In this document: piece after piece, positions 42,558-50,845 of the stretch
Numbering within the stretch: position 1 is the stretch's first letter
Layout: the number at the start of each line of letters is the position of its first letter
Assembly (NCBI RefSeq): GCF_019145355.1
Contig: NZ_JAHSTY010000001.1
Coordinates: 2,356,001-2,420,000, forward strand
Length of the DNA: 64,000 nucleotides
DNA from: Pseudomonas azadiae
GTDB taxonomy: Bacteria > Pseudomonadota > Gammaproteobacteria > Pseudomonadales > Pseudomonadaceae
Direction: 5' to 3'
Notes under the pieces: model-generated
What the model saw: only the letters and a program-made list of their open reading frames with translations
What the model was told of the DNA's origin: nothing
The model's database searches: none
Position numbers and translations under genes: made by a program

Positions 42558-44500
42558 CAGTGCACCTCCGCAGGTTCACGCATATTAGGGGCTTTGGCAG
42601 GCGCGGCGTCTTCAAGCAAGGCGTCAGCCACCAGTTCGGCAATGTCCTTGATCAACGGGCGCGGCTCGACCACGCCTTCAAGCATCGCGGTGCACTGCGG
42701 GCAACCCACGGCCACCAGCTCGGCGCCGGTTTCGCGGATGTCGTCCATGCGCATGTCCGGGATCCGTTGCTTTCCGGGAATGTCAGTGATCGGTGCCCCG
42801 CCGCCGCCGCCGCAGCAGCGTGAACGCAAGCCCGAGCGTTGCATCTCCTTGACCTCGATGCCCAACGCCCGCAGCACTTGGCGCGGCGCCTCGTATTCAC
42901 CGTTGTAGCGGCCCAGGTAGCAGGGGTCGTGATAGGTCACGCTGCTGCCTCTGTGCTGGCCCAGGTTCAGCGCGCCGTCGCCGATCAGCTCGGCCATGAA
43001 GGTGCTGTGGTGCTGCACGAAGTAATTGCCGTTGAAGGCGCCGTACTCGTTTTTCAGCACATGAAAGCTGTGCGGGTCGCAGGTGACGATGCGCTTGAAA
43101 CTGTATTTGCCCAGGGTCTGGATATTGCGCGAGGCGAGCAGTTGGAACGTCGCTTCATCGCCCAGACGCCGGGCCACGTCGCCGCTGTCGCGCTCTTCAA
43201 GACCCAGCACCGCAAAGTCCACACCGCCCGCTTTGAGCACTTTGACGAACGCGCGCAGGGTGCGCTGGTTACGCATGTCGAAGGCACCGTCGCCGACCCA
43301 GAACAGCACCTCGCAACTGCCCTTGTCACTGAGCAACGGCAGGTTCAAATCCGTGGCCCAGTTCAGGCGGCCGCCCGGAGCAAAGCCGCCGGGGTTGTCG
43401 GTGGCGATCAGGTTTTCGAGGACTTCGGCGCCCTTGTTTGGGGTAGCGCCTTTTTCCAGGGTGAGGTGGCGGCGCATGTCGACGATGGCATCGACGTGCT
43501 CGATCATCATCGGGCACTCTTCCACGCAGGCGCGGCAGGTGGTGCACGACCACAGGGTCTCGGCGTCCACCAGGCCGTTGACGATCGGCTGGTGCGGGTT
43601 GCCGCCGTGTTCGCCAATGGCTTTTCCTGGATAGGGGCTGCCGGCGAACTTGGCGTCGGTGCCGCCGGCCAGGCCGACCACCATGTCCTGGATCAGCTTT
43701 TTCGGGTTCAGCGGCTGGCCGGCGGCGAACGCCGGGCAGGCGGCTTCGCATTTGCCGCACTGCACGCAGGCGTCGAAGCCGAGCAGTTGGTTCCAGGTGA
43801 AATCCTTGGGTTTTTCCACACCCAATGGTGCGGTCTTGTCGCTGAGGTCCAGCGGCTTCAAGCCGGTTGAACGGCCGCCACCAAAACGTTCGGCGCGGCG
43901 GTGCCAGGCCAAGTGAAGTGCACCGGCGAAGGCGTGCTTCATCGGGCCACCCCAGGTCATGCCCAAGAACATCTCGGACACGCCCCACAACACGCCCACG
44001 CTTAGCAGCGCAGCCAGCAACCAGCCACCGAAGTCCGCCGGCAGCATCCCGGCCACCGGCAAGGTCACGAGGAAGAAGCTTACCGAGAATGCCATCAGGC
44101 TTTTCGGCAAGCGCATCCACGGGCCTTTCGACAGACGAGACGGTGGATTGCGACGGCGCAGATACATGAACGTGGCGCCGATAAACATCAACACCGAGGC
44201 CAACAGCAGGGCGTAGCCCAGGATGCGGCTCTGCAGGCCGAAACCGTGCACCAGGATCGCCAGCAGCGCCGACAGCACAAAGCCCAGCGCCGTGGCGACG
44301 TGGGTGTTGGCGATATATCTGTCGCGGGCAACCACATGGTGCAGGTCGACCATGTAGCGCTTGGGCATGGCCAGCAGGCCGCCGAGCAGGTCGACTTTCG
44401 ACGCGCGGCCACGGCGCCACATGTTCGCCCGGCGCAGGGCGCCGAGGACGGCAAGGCCCAGGGCGGCGAACAGCAGGATGGGAAGAAGGGTGTTCAGCAT
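42557..44500 (-). CDS. dgcB: Dimethylglycine catabolism iron-sulfur protein DgcB
   Basis: This 647-aa membrane-linked electron carrier has about four N-terminal membrane segments in the first 200 residues, two 4Fe-4S motifs (CVQCGKCEAACP and CTTCRACVEECP, about residues 246-345) and C-terminal CCG-type cysteine clusters (DPCYLGRYN, RCCGGGGG) like heterodisulfide reductase subunit D. Together with DgcA it is needed for growth on dimethylglycine. I choose ATG 44500 (MLNTLLPILLFAALG). A REPIN separates it from dgcA, which is upstream on the same strand. Confidence 0.92.
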   Translation of the reverse strand: MLNTLLPILLFAALGLAVLGALRRANMWRRGRASKVDLLGGLLAMPKRYMVDLHHVVARDRYIANTHVATALGFVLSALLAILVHGFGLQSRILGYALLLASVLMFIGATFMYLRRRNPPSRLSKGPWMRLPKSLMAFSVSFFLVTLPVAGMLPADFGGWLLAALLSVGVLWGVSEMFLGMTWGGPMKHAFAGALHLAWHRRAERFGGGRSTGLKPLDLSDKTAPLGVEKPKDFTWNQLLGFDACVQCGKCEAACPAFAAGQPLNPKKLIQDMVVGLAGGTDAKFAGSPYPGKAIGEHGGNPHQPIVNGLVDAETLWSCTTCRACVEECPMMIEHVDAIVDMRRHLTLEKGATPNKGAEVLENLIATDNPGGFAPGGRLNWATDLNLPLLSDKGSCEVLFWVGDGAFDMRNQRTLRAFVKVLKAGGVDFAVLGLEERDSGDVARRLGDEATFQLLASRNIQTLGKYSFKRIVTCDPHSFHVLKNEYGAFNGNYFVQHHSTFMAELIGDGALNLGQHRGSSVTYHDPCYLGRYNGEYEAPRQVLRALGIEVKEMQRSGLRSRCCGGGGGAPITDIPGKQRIPDMRMDDIRETGAELVAVGCPQCTAMLEGVVEPRPLIKDIAELVADALLEDAAPAKAPNMREPAEVH

Positions 44501-44550
44501 GGTGAAGCTCCCAAAGACCACAGAGGTCTACTGTGAAACTGGCCCTGAAT

Positions 44551-44651
44551 GTGGGAGCGGGCTTGTGTGGGAGCTGGCTTGCCTGCGATGGCATCAACGC
44601 GGTCTTGAGCTAGACCGAGTTGCCTGCATCGCGGGCAAGCCCGGCTCCCAC
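44551..44651. repeat. REPIN, family A, double-headed subtype, inside the dgc cluster
   Basis: A partial head GTGGGAGCGGGCTTGT joins a full REP GTGGGAGCTGGCTTGCCTGC, then GGCATCA and a spacer, then the inverted REP with the GGGCAAGCCCGGCTC variant. Another loose GCTCCCAC follows at 44661. It sits between dgcA and dgcB. Confidence 0.87.
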
Positions 44652-44704
44652 AGAAAAGCTGCTCCCACATTTCTTGACCGAGCACACTTTGGTTCGGTGA
44701 TTGC

Positions 44705-46765
44705 CTAGAAATCCTTGCAAAGGCGCAGGGCGTCATAGATCGCAGCGTGGGTATTGCGCTGGGCCACACAGTCACCGATGCGAAACAGCAAGTACCCCTC
44801 ACCTGACTCGTTCAGGCAGGGCTGCGGCTTGATCGCGAACAACGCTTCGACGTCGATCTGGCCCTTGTTGCGCGAACCCGGCTTGAGGGCGTAGTAGATC
44901 TCTTCGTCCGGACGCACGCCGTTCTCCACCACCACCTGGTCCACCACCCGCTCCTCCTTGGCCCCGGTGTATTCGTTCTCCAGCACCGCGACCAGCTTGT
45001 CGCCCTCGCGGTAGACCTTTTCCAGCATCATGTCGCCGGTCATGATCACTTCCTTGGGGTACATGCTGCGGTAGTAGGTCGGGAACGACGTACCGCCAAT
45101 CGCCACACCCGGCTTGATGTCGTCGGTGACGATTTCAACCTGGCAGCCTTTGTCGGCCAGGAAATCCGCCACCGACATGCCGGTGAATTCGCAGATGGTG
45201 TCGTACACCAGCACGTTCTTGCCCGGTGCCACCTTGCCATCGAGCACGTCCCAGCTACTCACCACCAAACCTTCGGCCGCGCCCCAGTGTTCGTTCTGCT
45301 CGATGAACGGATGCCCGCCGACCGCCAGTACGACTACGTCCGGGCGCAGGTCGAGGATGGTATCGGCGTCGGCCGCCACGCCCAGGCGCAGGTCGACTTT
45401 CAAACGCGCCAGTTCCAACTGGAACCAGCGCGTGATCCCGGCGATCTGGTCGCGCTGCGGGGCTTTGGAGGCCGTGGTGATCTGCCCGCCGATAAACTCT
45501 TTCTTCTCGAACAGGGTCACGTCGTGGCCGCGTTCGGCAGCGACACGTGCAGCCTCCATCCCAGCCGGGCCTGCCCCCACCACGACCACTTTGCGCTTGG
45601 GCCCGGTGGACTTCTCGATGATGTGCGGCACGCCCATGTATTCACGGGAGGTCGCGGCGTTCTGGATGCACAACACATCCAGGCCCTGGTACTGGCGGTC
45701 GATGCAATAGTTGGCGCCGACGCACTGTTTGATCTGGTCGATCTGGCCCATCTTGATCTTGGCGATCAGGTGCGGGTCGGCAATGTGCGCACGGGTCATG
45801 CCGACCATGTCCACATAGCCACCTTCCAGGATGCGCGTGGCCTGGTTCGGGTCCTTGATGTTCTGCGCGTGCAGCACCGGAACCTTGACCACTTCCTTGA
45901 TCCCGGCGGCCAGGTGCAGGAACGGCTCCGGCGGGTAACTCATGTTCGGGATCACGTTGGCCAGGGTGTTGTGCGTATCGCAACCCGAGCCCACCACGCC
46001 AATGAAGTCGAGCATGCCGGTGTCGTCGTAATACTTGGCGATCTGCTTCATGTCCTCGTGGGACAGGCCGTCCGGGTGGAACTCGTCACCGCACAGGCGC
46101 ATGCCCACGCAGAAGTCATCACCCACTTCGGCGCGCACGGCCTTGAGCACTTCCAGGCCGAATTTCATGCGGCCTTCGAAGGTGCCGCCCCATTCGTCGG
46201 TACGCTTGTTGACCCGTGGGCTCCAGAACTGGTCGATCATGTGCTGGTGCACGGCCGACAGTTCCACGCCGTCCAGGCCACCGGCCTTGGCCCGGCGCGC
46301 GGCCTGGGCATAGTTGCCGATCACGCGCCAGATTTCTTCCGGCTCGATGGTCTTGCAGGTGGCGCGGTGCACCGGCTCACGCACGCCGGATGGCGACATC
46401 AGGGTCGGCCAGTTGAAGCCGTCCCAGCGCGAGCGACGGCCCATGTGGGTAATCTGGATCATGATCTTGGCGCCATGCTTGTGCATGGCGTCGGCCAGGT
46501 TCTGGAAGTGCGGGATGATGCGGTCGGTCGACAGGTTGACCGAAGCCCACCATTCCTGCGGGCTGTCGATGGCCACCACGGAGGAGCCGCCACAGATCGC
46601 CAGGCCGATACCGCCCTTGGCTTTCTCTTCGTAGTACTTCACATAGCGGTCGGTGGTCATGCCGCCGTCGGTGGCATACACCTCGGCGTGGGCGGTACTG
46701 AGCACGCGGTTGCGGATGGTCAGCTTGCCGATCTGGATCGGCGCAAACATTGCTTCGAAAGCCAT
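44705..46765 (-). CDS. dgcA: Dimethylglycine demethylase DgcA
   Basis: This 686-aa flavoprotein of the trimethylamine dehydrogenase / 2,4-dienoyl-CoA reductase family has an FMN TIM barrel (about residues 1-370, starting FAPIQIGKLTIRNRVLSTAH), a 4Fe-4S cysteine region (CVGANYCIDRQ, VLCIQNAA, about 346-372) and a C-terminal FAD/NAD domain (VVVVGAGPAGMEAARVAAER, about 391-410). It demethylates dimethylglycine to sarcosine. It is the third gene of the row dipeptidase, DUF5943, dgcA, dgcB, etfA, etfB. Confidence 0.94.
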   Translation of the reverse strand: MAFEAMFAPIQIGKLTIRNRVLSTAHAEVYATDGGMTTDRYVKYYEEKAKGGIGLAICGGSSVVAIDSPQEWWASVNLSTDRIIPHFQNLADAMHKHGAKIMIQITHMGRRSRWDGFNWPTLMSPSGVREPVHRATCKTIEPEEIWRVIGNYAQAARRAKAGGLDGVELSAVHQHMIDQFWSPRVNKRTDEWGGTFEGRMKFGLEVLKAVRAEVGDDFCVGMRLCGDEFHPDGLSHEDMKQIAKYYDDTGMLDFIGVVGSGCDTHNTLANVIPNMSYPPEPFLHLAAGIKEVVKVPVLHAQNIKDPNQATRILEGGYVDMVGMTRAHIADPHLIAKIKMGQIDQIKQCVGANYCIDRQYQGLDVLCIQNAATSREYMGVPHIIEKSTGPKRKVVVVGAGPAGMEAARVAAERGHDVTLFEKKEFIGGQITTASKAPQRDQIAGITRWFQLELARLKVDLRLGVAADADTILDLRPDVVVLAVGGHPFIEQNEHWGAAEGLVVSSWDVLDGKVAPGKNVLVYDTICEFTGMSVADFLADKGCQVEIVTDDIKPGVAIGGTSFPTYYRSMYPKEVIMTGDMMLEKVYREGDKLVAVLENEYTGAKEERVVDQVVVENGVRPDEEIYYALKPGSRNKGQIDVEALFAIKPQPCLNESGEGYLLFRIGDCVAQRNTHAAIYDALRLCKDF

Positions 46766-46780
46766 GGCACGGTCCTCGGC

Positions 46781-47311
46781 TTACAACGGCTTGACGGTGA
46801 ACAAGCCAGAATCAAAGCCCTCTTCGGAGCCTCCGTAGACTTGTTCGGCGACGGTGCGAATGGTGCTGCCGCGCGCTTGAAGGATCTGGTCCATCGCGCC
46901 GGCAAACCAGCCGGTGAACATGTAGTCGACTTTGCGCCCGACCTTGCCGTACACATAGACGAACGCCGAGTGCTCGAGCGTGACGCTGGCGGTGCCTTTG
47001 TCGAGGTCGATGTCCTGGATCTTGAACAGGCCCCAGCCGCGTTGCGACAAGCGCTTCATGTAGTGTTCGAACACCGCGACGCCTTCCAGTCCGTGGCATT
47101 CGGCTTCTTTTTCACACCAGTGCCAGGCGGATTTGTAGCCGGCCTTGTAGAGAATCTCGGCGTAGGCGTCGGCGCCCAGCACTTCTTCGATGCCCATGTG
47201 GTTATTGACGAAAAAATGGCGTGGCACATACAGCATTGGCAGGGCGTCGGAGGTCCAGACACCGGTTTCACTGTCGACTTCGATAGGCAATTGCGGGGCG
47301 ATCTTGGCCAT
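46781..47311 (-). CDS. DUF5943 / V4R-like protein of the dgc cluster
   Basis: This 176-aa cytoplasmic protein has no signal sequence. Its segments MLYVPRHFFVNNHMGIEEVL and YMFTGWFAGAMDQIL resemble the V4R (4-vinyl reductase) small-molecule-binding fold, annotated DUF5943 in pseudomonads. Conserved position between the dipeptidase and dgcA suggests a role in dimethylglycine metabolism, for example binding a methylated amine or assisting a cofactor. The activity is unknown. It is 15 bases from dgcA, so co-transcription is likely. Confidence 0.72.
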   Translation of the reverse strand: MAKIAPQLPIEVDSETGVWTSDALPMLYVPRHFFVNNHMGIEEVLGADAYAEILYKAGYKSAWHWCEKEAECHGLEGVAVFEHYMKRLSQRGWGLFKIQDIDLDKGTASVTLEHSAFVYVYGKVGRKVDYMFTGWFAGAMDQILQARGSTIRTVAEQVYGGSEEGFDSGLFTVKPL

Positions 47312-47363
47312 GGAAACTTAACTCCAGAAAAATTCGTTGTGATAGTGCCGATGGGTGTCTGGC

Positions 47364-48341
47364 TTATTCGCCCCAGACGTCCTTCAAGACGTTGACCCAG
47401 TTTTCGCCCATGATCTTGCGCACCACACGCTCGGGGTGGCCGCGCTTGAGCAGGGTTTCGGTGAGGTTGGGAAACTCGCCCACGGTGCGGATGCCCAGCG
47501 GGTTGATGATCTTGCCGAAGCTGGTCAGGCGGCGCGCGTAGCCTTTGTCATGGGTCAGCATTTCGAAGAAATCCTGGCCATGGCCCTGGGTGAAATCGGT
47601 GCCGATGCCAATCGCGTCTTCGCCGACGATGTTCATGGTGTATTCGATGGCTTCGGCGTAGTCATCGATGGTCGAGTCGATGCCCTTGGCCAGGAACGGC
47701 GCAAACATGGTCACGCCGACAAAACCGCCGTGGTCGGCGATGAACTTCAGTTCTTCGTCGGATTTGTTGCGCGGGTGCTCTTTAAGCCCGGACGGCAGGC
47801 AGTGGGAGTAGCACACCGGCTTTTTCGATTCGAGGATGACTTCTTCGCTGGTTTTGGAGCCCACGTGGGACAGGTCGCACATGATGCCGACGCGGTTCAT
47901 CTCGCCGACGACCTCACGCCCGAAGCCCGACAGGCCGCCGTCGCGCTCGTAGCAGCCGGTACCCACCAGGTTCTGGGTGTTGTAGCACATCTGCACCACA
48001 CCCACGCCGAGCTGCTTGAAGATCTCGACATAACCGAGCTGGTCTTCGAAGGCATGGGCGTTCTGGAAACCGAAGATGATGCCGGTCTTGCCTTGTTCCT
48101 TGGCTTTGCGGATGTCTGCGGTGGTTTTCACCGGGATCACCAGGTCGCTGTTCTCACGGATCAGGGTCTGGCTGGCCACGATATTGTTGATGGTGGCCTG
48201 GAACCCTTCCCACACCGACACCGTGCAGTTGGCGGCGGTAAGGCCACCTTTGCGCATATCCTCGAACAGGTCGCGGTTCCACTTGGCAATAATCAGCCCG
48301 TCGATAACGATGCTGTCGGCGTGCAACTCGGCTGGGCTCAT
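47364..48341 (-). CDS. Membrane dipeptidase-like metallopeptidase (M19 family)
   Basis: This 325-aa protein has M19 hallmarks: the N-terminal SIVIDGLI (normally DGHxD; here the His is not conserved), IGTDFTQGH, CDLSHVGSKTSEEVIL and KKPVCYSHCLPSGLKEHPRN. The family cleaves dipeptides or dehydropeptides with zinc. It lacks a signal peptide and its first metal site is atypical, so the substrate may be a small amine-containing molecule rather than a peptide. As the first gene of the dgc cluster with a regulator-like site upstream, it is probably induced with it. Confidence 0.82.
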   Translation of the reverse strand: MSPAELHADSIVIDGLIIAKWNRDLFEDMRKGGLTAANCTVSVWEGFQATINNIVASQTLIRENSDLVIPVKTTADIRKAKEQGKTGIIFGFQNAHAFEDQLGYVEIFKQLGVGVVQMCYNTQNLVGTGCYERDGGLSGFGREVVGEMNRVGIMCDLSHVGSKTSEEVILESKKPVCYSHCLPSGLKEHPRNKSDEELKFIADHGGFVGVTMFAPFLAKGIDSTIDDYAEAIEYTMNIVGEDAIGIGTDFTQGHGQDFFEMLTHDKGYARRLTSFGKIINPLGIRTVGEFPNLTETLLKRGHPERVVRKIMGENWVNVLKDVWGE

Positions 48342-48417
48342 CAGGCGTCCCCTTATTGTGGCGTTTCACGCGCCGAATCGTCTGCCGGCGCTTTGGGGCC
48401 AGCATATGCCCAGGGGC

Positions 48418-48442
48418 CGACAGAGCCGGGTGCAAAAACGAC
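48418..48442. promoter_or_regulatory. 21-bp phased GTCG repeat upstream of the dipeptidase-dgc cluster
   Basis: CGAC at 48418 and 48439 (GTCG on the coding strand of the cluster) are exactly 21 bases apart, about 77-101 bases upstream of the dipeptidase start. The pattern is shared with three other promoters of the pathway. Confidence 0.45.
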
Positions 48443-48562
48443 AGGGGAATTGCCGAAAGCGTCAATCCGCGACAAAGGCTGTTAAGAGAGGTCTGACTGG
48501 CGGCTGTTCTTTGTCTTACGCTTGAGCCAGAATTCCCGCATCACCTGATATGAGACGGCGCA

Positions 48563-48964
48563 ATGAAATCGATTTTCCTGGCTTTGGCACTCATCGCAAC
48601 CGCCGCCCACGCGGCCGACGACACCGACAGCACGCCGTGCGACGGCATCGAAAACGACAAGCAAACCCTGGAATGCGCCTCTTACAACAAGACCACCGCA
48701 GAACAACTGCTCAAAGACAACTACCAGGGCCTGCTGGAACGCATGGCCTCGGTCTATGGCAGCGACAAGACCAAACTGGCTGACATTACCGCTCGTCTGA
48801 AGGATGCCCAGCAGAAGTGGGAAAAACTGCGCGATGCCGATTGCGCGGTGGACACCTTCCCGGCGGTGAACGGCACCAAGGCCTACGCGATTGCGCAGAA
48901 TGATTGCCTGGCACGGATGAGTGATGAGCGGTCGGAGTTTTTGGAGTCGATTGGGCAGGAATAA
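48563..48964 (+). CDS. LprI/DUF1311-family periplasmic protein
   Basis: This 133-aa exported protein has a signal peptide (MKSIFLALALIATAAHA) and a DUF1311-type helical domain: paired cysteines (PCDGIENDKQTLECASYNKT) and the conserved LKDAQQKWEKLRDADCAVDT followed by a third and fourth Cys. The family includes lysozyme inhibitor LprI of mycobacteria; in gram-negatives the role is unproven. It is divergent from the dipeptidase gene. Confidence 0.82.
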   Translation: MKSIFLALALIATAAHAADDTDSTPCDGIENDKQTLECASYNKTTAEQLLKDNYQGLLERMASVYGSDKTKLADITARLKDAQQKWEKLRDADCAVDTFPAVNGTKAYAIAQNDCLARMSDERSEFLESIGQE

Positions 48965-49004
48965 GCGACAATCCCCGTCAATTTCTTTCTGAAGCAGGCT
49001 ATTC

Positions 49005-49421
49005 ATGACCATCTGCGGCATCGAAATCAAAGGCAGCGAAGCCATCATCGCCGTCGCCTCCCTGGACAACCAGGCGCTGACCCACGTCGCCCTGGCCACC
49101 AAGAAAATCGCGCTGGAAGACGATGATGAAGCGGCCAACGTCAAAGCCTTCGCGGCTCAGGTGAAGGCGTTTGTGCAGGCAAACGCCATCACCCGTATCG
49201 CCATCAAGAAGCGCAGCAAGAAAGGCGAATTCGCCGGTGGCCCGACCACGTTCAAGATTGAAGGCGTGTTTCAGTTGCTGGAAGGGGTTGAAGTGACGCT
49301 GCTGTCGCCGCAGACCCTCAACGCGCAGAACAAGAAGCACAACTTTGATCTGCCGGCGACGCTGAACAAGTATCAGCATGAGGCGTTCAAGGCGGCGTGT
49401 TCCGCACTGGTGAAAAAATAG
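49005..49421 (+). CDS. DUF3010 family protein
   Basis: This 138-aa cytoplasmic protein starts MTICGIEIKGSEAIIAVASL and contains ITRIAIKKRSKKGEFAGGPT (about residues 63-82). It belongs to DUF3010, whose fold resembles RNase H / resolvase-like domains with early acidic residues, but no activity is established. AGGC-type bases precede the start; the stop overlaps the first base of a family C REPIN. Confidence 0.85.
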   Translation: MTICGIEIKGSEAIIAVASLDNQALTHVALATKKIALEDDDEAANVKAFAAQVKAFVQANAITRIAIKKRSKKGEFAGGPTTFKIEGVFQLLEGVEVTLLSPQTLNAQNKKHNFDLPATLNKYQHEAFKAACSALVKK

Positions 49422-49553
49422 TAGTGAGCGGGCTTGCCCCGCGCTGGGCAGCGAAGCGGCCCCAAACCCGGCACCTGAGTTCTACCTGAAACTCGGCGAT
49501 GCCTCTATTGGGGCGGCTTCGCCACCCAGCGCGGGGCAAGCCCGCTCACTACA
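49421..49553. repeat. Long REPIN, family C (copy 3)
   Basis: GTAGTGAGCGGGCTTGCCCC and its inverted copy enclose GCGAAGCGGCCCC / GGGGCGGCTTCGC and a spacer that, read in reverse complement, lines up with the spacer of copy 1 (shared AGTTTCAG and GGTTTGGGGCCGCTTC). A short degraded family A fragment follows at 49559-49580. Confidence 0.87.
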
Positions 49554-49598
49554 GGGAGAATCGCGGGCAAGCCAGCCCACATTTGGTTTGTGGCGCCT

Positions 49599-50777
49599 TT
49601 AGTCAAGTGTGCGGCTCTTGTGCAGCAGCCAATCGCCGAAGGACTTGTCTTCCAGGGCATAGCCACCTCGGCTCGACTTCCACACCAGCTCTTTGTCCCT
49701 CAGTGCGTCAATACAGGCTTGAATGGTCTGAGTGCCTGGCACCATATCGCTGCCCATGTCTTCCAGTTTTTTGCTGACTGCCGTGAGAGTGCTGTCGGTA
49801 AACGGGGCAAAGGGTTCGTTGTTCAGCGAACGAGCTACCATCACTTCCAATACCGCGCGCTGGGGAATGGTGAGGTCGTTCCATGCGCTTTCGAATTCGG
49901 TCCAAACTCCGGCTCTCAGCAGTTCAGCGCGTCCGTGCAGTAATTGCCCAAGATTACTCGCCTCACCCAGTTCCAGCGCCACTTCACCGATGATGGTACG
50001 CAACATCTCGGGCCTGCGACCCACCAACTCAAACGCCTCATCAATATCGCAGGCATCGAACTGGTTGGTGCTCGCCAGGTGTGCATTGAGGTGTACGGTG
50101 TAGGCTCGGGTGAACTCCTTGCCCAACAGCGGAAACGGCGTGATGCTGGAGCCGAAAAATGGTTGGCTCTTACCCAATACCAGATGGGCCAGCTTGTCGC
50201 GGTTGGATCCGGTGAACACTAGGTGCAAGCCACTGCCGTCCTCGTCACGACCCTGGTTGAGCTGATCCCGGGCGGCCTTCAGCGCGAACATCGCATTGAT
50301 ACCTGAATCACTGGTCAAGGCGTGCTGTGCTTCGTCTATCACCAGTACTACGGGTTTTTCTGCGGCACTGTGGAGCAACTCCAAGGCTTGGGTCAGCGTT
50401 GCGCCCACAGGCAATTGTGGCTGGCTAAAGTCCCAAGACAAGGTACGCAGAAAGCTCAGTTTCTCGATTCCAATGTTCTTGGCAAGCTTGCGAATGCCCT
50501 TTTCATAGGGAACCAGCGCTGTGGCAATAGCGCTGGCAATCAATTCCGCTGGATCTTTCTCTTTGTCAGCCCACAGATCGACATACACGCTAAGCCAGCC
50601 TCGGAGTTGACACTCCGGGATCAAATCCTCGCGCAAAAAAGTACTTTTGCCCGTACGCCGCGGCGCAGCAAGAAACAGGCCTGAGGTGAAATCCTGAATA
50701 CCAGCCCCCACCAGGCCGTCGGCAATGCTATGCGCCAAGGTGGGGCGACGGAACACAAAGCCAATGTGCTTGGACAT
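49599..50777 (-). CDS. AAA+ ATPase with C-terminal winged helix, isolated
   Basis: This 392-aa P-loop ATPase has Walker A LAAPRRTGKSTFLREDL (about residues 36-52), Walker B KPVVLVIDEAQHALT (about 140-154), a sensor-like LVFTGSNRDKL (about 187-197) and a C-terminal winged-helix region (IPQRAVLEVMVARSL to GGYALEDKSFGDWL). The layout resembles ORC/Cdc6-like or STAND-related ATPases found in accessory loci. Its promoter is AT-rich, unlike its neighbours, and no clear Shine-Dalgarno precedes the ATG. It sits alone between the dgc and cdh clusters, which suggests acquisition by transfer. The function is unknown. Confidence 0.75.
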   Translation of the reverse strand: MSKHIGFVFRRPTLAHSIADGLVGAGIQDFTSGLFLAAPRRTGKSTFLREDLIPECQLRGWLSVYVDLWADKEKDPAELIASAIATALVPYEKGIRKLAKNIGIEKLSFLRTLSWDFSQPQLPVGATLTQALELLHSAAEKPVVLVIDEAQHALTSDSGINAMFALKAARDQLNQGRDEDGSGLHLVFTGSNRDKLAHLVLGKSQPFFGSSITPFPLLGKEFTRAYTVHLNAHLASTNQFDACDIDEAFELVGRRPEMLRTIIGEVALELGEASNLGQLLHGRAELLRAGVWTEFESAWNDLTIPQRAVLEVMVARSLNNEPFAPFTDSTLTAVSKKLEDMGSDMVPGTQTIQACIDALRDKELVWKSSRGGYALEDKSFGDWLLHKSRTLD

Positions 50778-50801
50778 GGTTTTATACTCAATTATTGAAA
50801 G

Positions 50802-50838
50802 GACTATAAATTATAGTCGCTAGTATAATTGACTATAA
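50802..50838 (-). promoter_or_regulatory. AT-rich promoter with repeated GACTATAA operators
   Basis: GACTATAA-A-TTATAGTC is a perfect 17-base palindrome at 50802-50818 and overlaps the minus-strand -10 hexamer TATAAT (50810-50815). A further exact half-site GACTATAA lies at 50831, with a degenerate AGTATAAT between. This arrangement suits repression of the ATPase gene by a DNA-binding protein that is not encoded next to it. Confidence 0.6.
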
Positions 50839-50845
50839 TTGCCCG

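Noticed and set aside
45287..47395. A 702-codon plus-strand open frame across dgcA and the DUF5943 gene
   Set aside because: It spans two genes and their gap on the other strand, with no domain and His/Val/Gly-rich shadow composition.
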